DNA from: Gemmatimonadota bacterium
GTDB taxonomy: Bacteria > Gemmatimonadota > Gemmatimonadetes > Gemmatimonadales > GWC2-71-9
Reading direction: 5' to 3'
Assembly (NCBI GenBank): GCA_024640185.1
Contig: JAHEFN010000101.1
Span: forward strand, 1-7,747
DNA length: 7,747 bases
The number at the start of each line of letters is the position of its first letter. The stretch's first letter is position 1. Positions 1 through 5,910 of the stretch are shown here, piece by piece. Below the pieces are notes generated by a model, which worked only from the letters and a program-made list of their open reading frames with translations, did no database searches and was not told the DNA's origin. Made by a program: the position numbers and the translations under genes.

Positions 1-189
1 GAAGCTGTGGTAGGGATAGAGCCTGGTGTCCCGCGTGAGGATCGGGATGGGGTTCGGCTCGGAGAACGGGTAGGTGGCGATCATCCGAGTGGCCTCGGAG
101 ATTCGGGCCTGAGCCGCCAACGAGGGAGCGGTGAGTGCCAGCAGGACGAGGGCGACCTGGAGTCGCGAGGGGAGGCGCTGGAAGGTCAT
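1..189 (-). CDS. Secreted protein of unknown function, N-terminal fragment (runs off left edge)
   Basis: Reading the minus strand from an ATG at 189 gives 63 uninterrupted codons that continue past the window edge, so the gene is partial and its C-terminus is unseen. Residues 1-28 form a Sec signal peptide: basic start (MTFQRLPSR), a hydrophobic core VALVLLALTAPSLA, and an AQA site at about residue 28. A GGAG ribosome binding site lies 5 nt upstream of the ATG. The mature start contains TYPFSEPNPIPIL and RLYPYHSF, rich in Pro and aromatics. This loosely recalls the beginning of DUF5107-type secreted proteins, but 35 residues are too few to assign a family. The protein is expected in the periplasm or outside the cell. 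It is transcribed divergently from the lipoprotein at 340. Confidence 0.72.
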   Translation of the reverse strand, partial: MTFQRLPSRLQVALVLLALTAPSLAAQARISEATRMIATYPFSEPNPIPILTRDTRLYPYHSF

Positions 190-218
190 CGGCACTCCGG
201 GGTTGGGGCGAATGGCCA

Positions 219-224
219 ATAGTA
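219..224 (-). promoter_or_regulatory. Candidate -10 box for the leftward secreted-protein gene
   Basis: The minus strand reads TACTAT here, matching TATAAT at four of six positions. It sits about 30 bp upstream of the ATG at 189, which would leave a leader of roughly 20-25 nt containing the GGAG site. No convincing -35 hexamer is visible 16-18 bp further upstream, so the call rests on position and the -10 alone. Confidence 0.28.
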
Positions 225-269
225 GGGCGTTCCTGCGGTCGTGGGGAGTGTCGGTCCTCGGCAGTGGCA

Positions 270-297
270 TTGCGGGTTGGCGGGATGGCGGTATCTA
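270..297 (+). promoter_or_regulatory. Candidate promoter for the rightward lipoprotein gene
   Basis: TTGCGG at 270-275 and TATCTA at 292-297 are spaced 16 bp apart. They would start a transcript around 304, leaving about 35 nt before the ATG at 340. Both boxes match the sigma-70 consensus only partly (TTG and TAT conserved). The location in the divergent gap is sensible, but a chance match is possible. Confidence 0.25.
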
Positions 298-329
298 TCG
301 TGGTATCCCTCATGTCCCCTCGCCCCACC

Positions 330-333
330 GGAG
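330..333 (+). promoter_or_regulatory. Ribosome binding site that fixes the lipoprotein start at 340
   Basis: GGAG followed by six C residues and then ATG at 340. The same frame is open back to a GTG at 241, but that start has no purine-rich site upstream and would add 33 residues rich in Trp, Pro and Cys ahead of a perfect lipoprotein signal peptide. The GGAG therefore supports 340 as the true start. Confidence 0.7.
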
Positions 334-339
334 CCCCCC

Positions 340-1131
340 ATGCACCGACCTTCAGCCGTATCTGGCGCCGTCGCGCTGCTCCTCATCCTCACCGCCTGCG
401 CGGAGGAGCCACTTCCCATCGTCGAGGCCAGCCGCGACTGCGGCGACGTCTTCGGGGGCCAAGTCTGTACCTGGACCCGGATGCAGGGTGACGTGGTCGT
501 CGCCGCCGGCGCCGATATTCCGATGGCGACCATTGAGAACGCCCCCGATGAGATGCCGATGGCCTGGCCGCCGACGATCTCGGCCCAGCTGCCGTTTCCC
601 GAGGCGAGCCACGCGCAAACCGGCTTGACGGAGTTGACGGTGTACTGGGAGGCGCATGGCCATCCGCCCGGGCCATACCTGACCCCACACTTCGACTTCC
701 ATTTCTACTCGATCCCGGGAGCCGAACGATTGGCGATCGACTGTGCGGACCCGACCAAGCCCGTCGCGCTTGCCGCGGGATACCAGCTGCCCGACCTCGA
801 TCTGCCGCCGGAGATGGTCGAGATGACCGGTGTCAGCACGCTGGCTGGGCTCTGCGTCCCGCAGATGGGCATGCACTCGCTGCTTGCCTCTGAGCTTGAG
901 AGCACCGAGCTGTTCCGGGGGAGCATGGTGCTTGGCTATTACCACGGGGCACCGGTCTTTGTCGAACCGATGCTCACCAAGGCGATGCTGATGGAGCGCC
1001 AGTCGTTCGACATGGCGATCCCGACCATCCCTGGGAGGACTGGCGCGCATCCGCGGACCTTCCGGGCCGAATTCGATCCGGCAGCGGATGCCTATCACTT
1101 CACCTTCAGCGATTTCGCCGCTGGGGAATAG
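340..1131 (+). CDS. Histidine-rich lipoprotein, TTHB210-like (DUF5602-type) family
   Basis: A 263-residue lipoprotein. Residues 1-20 are a type II signal peptide (hydrophobic VALLLILTA ending in the lipobox LTAC, lipidated Cys20), so the mature protein is membrane-anchored in the envelope. The core has YWEAHGHPPGPY and PHFDFHFY (about 102-123), QMGMHS (175-180) and FVEPMLTKAML (207-217). From memory this set matches the family of Thermus thermophilus TTHB210, which is under sigma-E/anti-sigma-E control; I could not verify this by search. His106, His108, His117, His121 and His179 could form a metal site, which is inference. Four Cys after the lipobox (34, 43, 135, 172) could form disulfides. 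No enzymatic role is known to me. The gene stands alone, divergent from the gene at 189 and 149 bp before the permease. Start at 340 chosen from the lipobox and the GGAG site. Confidence 0.75.
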   Translation: MHRPSAVSGAVALLLILTACAEEPLPIVEASRDCGDVFGGQVCTWTRMQGDVVVAAGADIPMATIENAPDEMPMAWPPTISAQLPFPEASHAQTGLTELTVYWEAHGHPPGPYLTPHFDFHFYSIPGAERLAIDCADPTKPVALAAGYQLPDLDLPPEMVEMTGVSTLAGLCVPQMGMHSLLASELESTELFRGSMVLGYYHGAPVFVEPMLTKAMLMERQSFDMAIPTIPGRTGAHPRTFRAEFDPAADAYHFTFSDFAAGE

Positions 1132-1140
1132 CCTCTCCGT

Positions 1141-1169
1141 CGCTACCCGGGAGGTACGGGCCCGGAGCG
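1141..1169 (+). terminator. GC-rich stem-loop after the lipoprotein gene, possible terminator
   Basis: Starting 9 nt after the stop, CGCT and CCGGG (separated by a 2-nt AC bulge) can pair with CCCGG and AGCG across a 9-nt loop, giving nine base pairs. There is no T-run after it, so it is not a textbook intrinsic terminator. It could be a U-less terminator, a 3'-end stabilising hairpin, or chance pairing in GC-rich DNA. Confidence 0.3.
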
Positions 1170-1280
1170 AAGCAGTCACGATGGTGAGTCGGCGCGAGGG
1201 ACCCTGCGTAAGAAGTCGGGCAGCCTTGCGCCGTTCCATTTTCCCGCTGAGACTTCCGCATCCCCGAACGAGGCAGGTCC

Positions 1281-3527
1281 ATGCCGGCTGAGGTCAGACT
1301 GAGCCGCGAGATGCGGCTGATCGATGTCACCATGATTGGCGTGGGCGCCATGATCGGGGCCGGGATTTTCGTCCTCACCGGCATCGCTGCCGGCGTGGCG
1401 GGGCCCGCCCTCATCCTGGTCTTCTGCCTCAACGGCTTCGTCGCCCTGCTGACGGCGATGGCCTACGCCGAGCTCGGGGGGGCCATCCACGGCGCCGGCG
1501 GCGGCTATCTCTGGATCAAGCAGTCACTCCCCGATCCGAGTGGCTTCCTCTCCGGCTGGATGGACTGGTTCGCCCACGCCGTGGCGTGCTCGCTCTACGC
1601 CCTCGGCTTCGGGGCCTACACCCGCGAGGTCCTCGGGGTGATGGGCTTCCACGAGATCGTGACCCCGTTCTTCCCCCTGGAAATCTGGCTGGCCGTCGGC
1701 GCGTGCCTCATCTTTGCGGCGATCAACGTCCGGGGAGCCTCCGAGGCCGGCAAGGCCGGCAACGTGGTGACCATCGGCAAGATCCTCATCATTGGGGCAT
1801 TCATCGCCGCCGGTCTCTGGCACATGGCCCAGAAGACCGGTTGGCAGGGGGCCTTCACCCCGTTCATGACCGAAGGATTGGGCAGCGTCTTCGCGGCGAT
1901 GGGACTCACCTTCATCGCGTTCGAGGGTTACGAGATCATCGCCCAGACCAGTGAAGAGGTGGAGAACCCGAAGCGGAACATTCCACGAGCGGTGTTCCTC
2001 TCGTTGGCGATCGTGATCCCGATCTACGTGCTCGTGGCGGTCGTGGCGATAGGCGCCGTGACCCCACCGGCGGGGATGTCGGTGACCGACTACCTCGGCG
2101 CCGAGAAGGAAGTCGCCCTGGTCGCGGCCGCCAACCAGTTCGTGGTCGGCGGCGGCATCGTGATCCTGGTGGGAGGACTCCTCTCCACGATCTCCGCGCT
2201 CAACGCCACGATCTACTCCTCCTCCCGGGTGGCGTTCGCCATGGCGAGGGACGCCTCACTGCCGAAGGCCATGGCGCGGGTGCATGCCACGCGTGGCACG
2301 CCGCACATCGCGGTGATCGTCTCGACGGTGCTGATCATCGGGATGGCCATCGCCCTGCCGATCGAGGATGTCGCCGCGGCGGCCAGCGTGATGTTCCTGC
2401 TGCTCTTCGGTGGTGTCAACGTGGCGCTGATCCGGCTCCGGAAGTTGCGGCCCGATCTCGATCGCGGCTACAAGGTGCCCTGGGTCCCGGTGGTGCCCAT
2501 CGTCGCGATCGTGGCGATGCTCTTCATCGCGGTGTTCATGTTCAAGGGCTACCCCTTGGCGTGGGCGGCGGCGGGTGGCTGGATCGTGCTCGGCTGGTTC
2601 TTCTACGCCGGCTACAGTCGCAAGCGCGAGACCGCCTTCCAGGCGCGGACCACCTGGATGGAACGCATCGACCGTGAGGAGTACCGGGTCCTGGTGGGGA
2701 TATCGAACCTGAAGCGCCTCCCCACGCTGATGGAGGTCGCGCTCGCGGCGACGCACAAGCAGAAGGGCGAACTCGTGGTCCTCCACGTCGTGGAAGTCCC
2801 CGAGGCCGAGGCGCTTTCCGTCGAACGCACCATCCCGCGCGATGCGCGTGAGGTGCTCGAGGCAGCGGTCAAGTACGCGGCCGAGCGGGGCGTGGAGGCG
2901 AGGCCGGTCATCCGGATCGGACACCGGGTCAGCCACTCCCTGGTGCAGACCGCCAGAGAACTGGAGTGCAATTTCCTGATTCTCGGGCAAGCCCGTCGAC
3001 CGTCCTTCATGGAACGCCTGGTGTCGTCGGTGGTCGATCGCGTGCTGCAGGTTGCCCCATGCCAGGTCGGTGTGGTCCTCGGCTCGGTGCCTCCGACCGG
3101 GGTCACCGGCGTCGTCGTGCCGGTGACCCAGAGTGGCAATGCCGAACTGGCGATCCAACTCGCTCCAGCGTTCGCGGACTGGTTCAAGACGGCGGCCCGG
3201 GCGGTGACCGTGGTCGATCGTGCCCTTCCCGAGGCGGAGGCGGAGTCCCAGGCCGACGAGATTCGTGCGATGGTGAGCGAACACAGTGCCGGGGTCCCCC
3301 ACAAGGTGCTCCGCCGTCGGGATCCGGCACGCGCCGTGGCTCGTGGGGTCAAGGCTGGTGAACTGGTGCTGATCGGCGCACCGAGCACGGGACCGCTGAT
3401 GCCCCTGATCGGTGAGACCGTGCCCACCATGGTCGCGCGATACCGGCGCAATGTGGTGGTGGTGGTGCGAGCCGTGGCGGCGGCCGAGAGTCATCGTTTC
3501 GAACGCGTCTTCTTCAAGAGGCCATAG
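1281..3527 (+). CDS. APC-superfamily amino acid permease fused to two C-terminal universal stress protein domains
   Basis: A 748-residue inner-membrane protein. Residues 1-448 form an APC permease with about 12 hydrophobic helices. The helix-1 glycine motif GVGAMIGAGIF (20-30) is the unwound substrate-binding segment of the LeuT fold. FIAFEGYEII followed by EEVENPKRNIPRA (211-237) is the conserved helix-6 and loop region. It probably moves an amino acid or related cation with H+ or by exchange; the substrate cannot be read. Residues 468-601 are a USP domain (YRVLVGIS, VVLHVVEV, FLILGQ, APCQVGVVL). Residues 608-732 are a second, more diverged one (GVVVPVTQSGNAELA, LVLIGAP, RRNVVVVVR). Cytosolic USP tails on APC transporters are known in archaea and bacteria and are thought regulatory. 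Both nucleotide-binding loops here are degenerate. GAGG 7 nt before the ATG supports the start. The gene is followed after 3 bp by the TM-helix gene. Confidence 0.9.
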   Translation: MPAEVRLSREMRLIDVTMIGVGAMIGAGIFVLTGIAAGVAGPALILVFCLNGFVALLTAMAYAELGGAIHGAGGGYLWIKQSLPDPSGFLSGWMDWFAHAVACSLYALGFGAYTREVLGVMGFHEIVTPFFPLEIWLAVGACLIFAAINVRGASEAGKAGNVVTIGKILIIGAFIAAGLWHMAQKTGWQGAFTPFMTEGLGSVFAAMGLTFIAFEGYEIIAQTSEEVENPKRNIPRAVFLSLAIVIPIYVLVAVVAIGAVTPPAGMSVTDYLGAEKEVALVAAANQFVVGGGIVILVGGLLSTISALNATIYSSSRVAFAMARDASLPKAMARVHATRGTPHIAVIVSTVLIIGMAIALPIEDVAAAASVMFLLLFGGVNVALIRLRKLRPDLDRGYKVPWVPVVPIVAIVAMLFIAVFMFKGYPLAWAAAGGWIVLGWFFYAGYSRKRETAFQARTTWMERIDREEYRVLVGISNLKRLPTLMEVALAATHKQKGELVVLHVVEVPEAEALSVERTIPRDAREVLEAAVKYAAERGVEARPVIRIGHRVSHSLVQTARELECNFLILGQARRPSFMERLVSSVVDRVLQVAPCQVGVVLGSVPPTGVTGVVVPVTQSGNAELAIQLAPAFADWFKTAARAVTVVDRALPEAEAESQADEIRAMVSEHSAGVPHKVLRRRDPARAVARGVKAGELVLIGAPSTGPLMPLIGETVPTMVARYRRNVVVVVRAVAAAESHRFERVFFKRP
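2682..3083 (+). other. First USP domain of the permease (residues 468-601)
   Basis: This segment has the alternating beta/alpha pattern of UspA: strand YRVLVGIS, strand ELVVLHVVEV, strand EARPVIRIGH, strand FLILGQ and a final strand QVGVVLG. The family's ATP loop is G-x2-G-x9-G-[S/T]. Here Gly569 is kept, but Arg572 and Ser582 replace the second and third glycines, and Ser583 remains. The domain therefore probably does not bind ATP in the MJ0577 manner. Confidence 0.8.
3102..3476 (+). other. Second, diverged USP-like domain of the permease (residues 608-732)
   Basis: Starts with VTGVVVPVTQSGNAELAIQL, resembling the first strand and helix of a USP. It then has AVTVVDRA, VPHKVLRRRD, ELVLIGAPSTG and RRNVVVVVR as later strands. 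The loop from Gly699 has Ser702 and Glu712 where family glycines are expected (a Gly lies one residue early at 711), so nucleotide binding is doubtful. A paired arrangement with the first domain is likely, since USP domains dimerise. Confidence 0.62.
3516..3521 (+). promoter_or_regulatory. Ribosome binding site of the TM-helix gene, inside the permease 3' end
   Basis: AAGAGG lies 9 nt before the ATG at 3531 and overlaps the last codons of the permease, whose stop is at 3525-3527. Ribosomes finishing the permease pass directly over this site, so the two genes are probably translationally coupled and made in related amounts. Confidence 0.65.
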
Positions 3528-3530
3528 CAG

Positions 3531-4202
3531 ATGCAATCCAATGCCCTAGGTCCGATCGAGCAATTCACCGCCCAGGTCTCCGACTATCTGCCGACCTTGG
3601 CGGCTGGCTTGGTGGTCCTGGCCCTTGGCTTCGCCCTCGGCTGGGTGGTGAAGCGAGCGGTGATCAGGTTGCTGACCTGGTTGCGACTCGACCGGCTGGC
3701 CAGTCAGCGCGGTTGGCGCAGTGCGTTCGGCAAGGGCGATGTCCGGGCGGCGTTGGCGACCGGGATCGGCGACCTGGTCGGGTTGATCATTCTCCTGGTG
3801 TTTCTTGACGACGCCCTGCAGATCTGGGGACTCACGGTGATGTCGCGCTCCCTCGACCGGGTCTTGGTGTACCTGCCGAACCTCGCCCTTGTGGCGGTGA
3901 TTGTCGGGGTCGGGATGTTGCTCGCCAACTCGCTGGCCCAGCGGGTGGAGGAGGCCCTCGATGAGGAGGAGTTCACCCACGCGCGGTTGGTGGCCAAGGT
4001 CTTCAAGGGCACGTTGCTGGCCATTGTCGGCGCCCTGGGCATGTGGCAGCTCGGGTTGGCGCGCCAGATCGTCTTCGCCGCCTTCCTGATTGCCTTCGGT
4101 GCCATCGGGGTCGCCTTCGCCCTCGCGGTGGGGCTCGGCAGCGGCAAGGCGATGCAGCGGGCGTGGGAGCGGCAGTTCGAGAAGAAGGACACCGGGGAAT
4201 AG
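3531..4202 (+). CDS. Small MscS-related 'conserved TM helix' membrane protein
   Basis: A 223-residue inner-membrane protein with about five hydrophobic segments: roughly 18-46 (YLPTLAAGLVVLALGFALGW), 76-97, 112-135 (YLPNLALVAVIVGVGMLLAN), 158-175 and 178-203. Two segments repeat the pattern 'YLP-hydrophobic-G', typical of the TM_helix (MscS-associated) domain. The last, GAIGVAFALAVGLGSGKAMQ, resembles the pore-lining TM3 of MscS with its Gly/Ala packing. The protein ends within 20 residues of that helix, so the beta domain and vestibule of true MscS are absent. It may be a small channel or a partner subunit, possibly of the permease encoded 3 bp upstream. Function is inferred from family only. 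A charged tail (RQFEKKDTGE) ends it. Confidence 0.8.
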   Translation: MQSNALGPIEQFTAQVSDYLPTLAAGLVVLALGFALGWVVKRAVIRLLTWLRLDRLASQRGWRSAFGKGDVRAALATGIGDLVGLIILLVFLDDALQIWGLTVMSRSLDRVLVYLPNLALVAVIVGVGMLLANSLAQRVEEALDEEEFTHARLVAKVFKGTLLAIVGALGMWQLGLARQIVFAAFLIAFGAIGVAFALAVGLGSGKAMQRAWERQFEKKDTGE

Positions 4203-4230
4203 TCACGATGGGCGGCAGGGTCCCGTCCAC

Positions 4231-4236
4231 TATCTT
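4231..4236 (+). promoter_or_regulatory. Candidate -10 box giving a leaderless helicase transcript
   Basis: TATCTT (TANNNT form) ends 5 nt before the ATG at 4242, so transcription would begin at or next to the A of the start codon. No purine-rich ribosome binding site exists in the preceding 20 nt; the nearest G-rich run (4210-4220) is too far upstream. The best -35 position (ATGGGC at 4208-4213) is weak. The arrangement matches leaderless promoters described in Deinococcus and Actinobacteria. Confidence 0.45.
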
Positions 4237-4241
4237 GTGCC

Positions 4242-5903
4242 ATGACCCCAACCTTCGCCGCCCTCGGCATCGCCCCGGTCCTGATCGAGGCGCTCAACGC
4301 GCTCGGATATGAGGAACCGACCCCCATTCAGGGGGAAGCCATCCCCCACCTGCTGGCTGGCCGTGACATCCTGGCGCAGGCCGCCACCGGCACCGGCAAG
4401 ACCGCCGCGTTCGCCCTGCCACTCCTGCAGCGACTCCCCGAGGGTGACCCGCCGCCGTCTCGGCCGGCGATCCTCGTGCTGGTGCCGACCCGGGAACTGG
4501 CGGTGCAGGTGGCCGAGGCGTTTCATCGCTACGGCAAGGCGCTCGGTGCCCTGACCGTCCCGATCTACGGTGGTCAGGAGTTCTCCCAGCAGATCCGGGT
4601 CCTGCGACGGGGGGTTCATGTGGTCGTCGCCACCCCGGGACGGGCCCTCGATCATCTCCGCCGCAAGACGCTCGACCTCAGTGGACTCGCCGCGGTGGTG
4701 CTCGACGAGGCCGATGAGATGCTCGACATGGGCTTCGCCGATGAGATCGAGGCAATCCTCGAGGCGACACCAGAGGAGCGACAGACGGCACTCTTCTCGG
4801 CGACGATGGCCCCGCGGATCGCCAAGATCGCCAACCGGCAGCTGAAGGATCCGGTCAAGGTGCTGGTGGCCCGGGAGAAGACGGCCGCAGGTGCCGAGCC
4901 CAAGGTCCGTCAGACTGCCTACGTGGTCAACCGCGCCCACAAGGTGCAGGCGCTGGGACGCGTCCTCGATCTGGAGTCGCCGTCGCTGGCGCTGATCTTT
5001 TGCCGGACGCGGCACGAGGTCGATTCGCTGGCGGAGAGCCTCAGCGGCCATGGCTATCGGGTGCAGGCGCTGCACGGCGGGATGACCCAGGACCAGCGCG
5101 AGCGGGTGATGAAGCGCACCAGGGCCGGCGGGGTCGACTTGTTGGTGGCCACCGACGTGGCGGCACGCGGCATCGACATCGAACAGATCACCCACGTCAT
5201 CAACTTCAATGTGCCCGAGTCGCCGGCGGCGTATGTCCACCGCATCGGTCGCACCGGTCGCGCCGGGCGCGAGGGGGTCGCGATCACCTTTGCGGAACCG
5301 CGCGAGCACCGCATGCTCAAGAACATCGAGCAGCTCAGCGGGCGCCGGATCGAGGTCGCCAAGCTGCCGACGGTCATGGATGTCCGCGCCAAGCAACTCG
5401 AGGTCACCCGGGCATCGATCCGCGAGGTGATTCAGGAAAGCGAGCTCGATGGCTATCGGGTGGTCGTCGAGTCGTTGGCGAGCGAGTTCGACCTGATGGA
5501 GATTGCCACCGCGGCGGTGAAGTTGGCGCATCTCGCCGAGGCCGGGGCAGTGCAGGGGTCGGAGGCCGAGCTTCCCGATGCCCGGCCGCGGGAGCCACGG
5601 CCGACCAAGACGTCACGCACCACCGGCAAGGCCACCGCTGGGCGCAGGGGCGCTGCCGGGATGGCGAGGATCTACATCGGCGCCGGTCGCAAGCAGAAGA
5701 TGCGCCCCGCCGACCTGGTGGGGGCGATCGCCAACGAGGCGCAGCTCACCGCCAGCCAAATCGGCGCGATCCAGATCAGCGAGACCTTCTCCCTGGTGGA
5801 ACTGCCCGAGGAGTTGATCGATCGGGTGGTCGCCGCGCTTCGGGCGACGACCATCAAGGGGAAGCGGCAGACCGTGCGCCGCGATCTGGCGAAGGGACGC
5901 TAG
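4242..5903 (+). CDS. deaD: DEAD-box ATP-dependent RNA helicase (DeaD/CsdA type) with DbpA RNA-binding tail
   Basis: A 553-residue cytoplasmic RNA helicase that unwinds short RNA duplexes using ATP; family members act in ribosome assembly, mRNA decay and cold adaptation. All motifs are present in order: Q motif GYEEPTPIQ (22-30), I AATGTGKT (47-54), Ia PTRELA (82-87), Ib TPGR (131-134), II DEAD (155-158), III SAT (186-188), IV LIFCRTR (251-257), V ATDVAARGID (303-312) and VI HRIGRTGR (333-340). Residues 380-435 form the helical dimerisation-like region, then a short basic Pro/Arg/Thr linker (445-472). Residues 474-546 are a DbpA/CsdA RNA-binding domain (ARIYIGAGRKQKMRPADLVG). Phe5 matches the aromatic upstream of the Q motif, which fixes the start at 4242. 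The gene lies 39 bp after the TM-helix gene and probably has its own promoter. It looks intact and active. Confidence 0.95.
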   Translation: MTPTFAALGIAPVLIEALNALGYEEPTPIQGEAIPHLLAGRDILAQAATGTGKTAAFALPLLQRLPEGDPPPSRPAILVLVPTRELAVQVAEAFHRYGKALGALTVPIYGGQEFSQQIRVLRRGVHVVVATPGRALDHLRRKTLDLSGLAAVVLDEADEMLDMGFADEIEAILEATPEERQTALFSATMAPRIAKIANRQLKDPVKVLVAREKTAAGAEPKVRQTAYVVNRAHKVQALGRVLDLESPSLALIFCRTRHEVDSLAESLSGHGYRVQALHGGMTQDQRERVMKRTRAGGVDLLVATDVAARGIDIEQITHVINFNVPESPAAYVHRIGRTGRAGREGVAITFAEPREHRMLKNIEQLSGRRIEVAKLPTVMDVRAKQLEVTRASIREVIQESELDGYRVVVESLASEFDLMEIATAAVKLAHLAEAGAVQGSEAELPDARPREPRPTKTSRTTGKATAGRRGAAGMARIYIGAGRKQKMRPADLVGAIANEAQLTASQIGAIQISETFSLVELPEELIDRVVAALRATTIKGKRQTVRRDLAKGR

Positions 5904-5910
5904 CCCGAGG
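5904..5910. other. Seven-bp convergent gap between helicase and metalloprotease stops
   Basis: The helicase TAG (5901-5903) and the opposing TGA (read at 5911-5913 on the minus strand) are separated by CCCGAGG only. No terminator hairpin with a T-run is visible in or near this gap. Transcripts from both sides are therefore expected to overlap at their 3' ends or to end by Rho. Confidence 0.6.

Noticed and set aside
241..339. N-terminal extension of the lipoprotein from a GTG at 241
   Set aside because: It has no ribosome site and would bury the lipoprotein signal peptide 33 residues inside the protein.
352..1239. 295-codon frame opposite the lipoprotein
   Set aside because: Arg/His-rich shadow without a signal peptide or motif. 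The plus strand has a lipobox, a ribosome site and a conserved-looking core.
3453..3467. Run of five GTG triplets as a microsatellite
   Set aside because: It is in frame and encodes the valine-rich last strand of the second USP domain (Val725-729). It is too short to suggest phase variation.
2256..3536. 426-codon open frame antisense to the permease
   Set aside because: Its product is dominated by His, Arg, Asp and Gly with no hydrophobic core or motif, as expected opposite a GC-biased gene. The plus-strand permease explains the region fully.
4230..5531. 433-codon open frame antisense to the helicase
   Set aside because: Low-complexity His/Leu/Arg/Asp composition and no recognisable motif. 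It lies wholly opposite an intact helicase.
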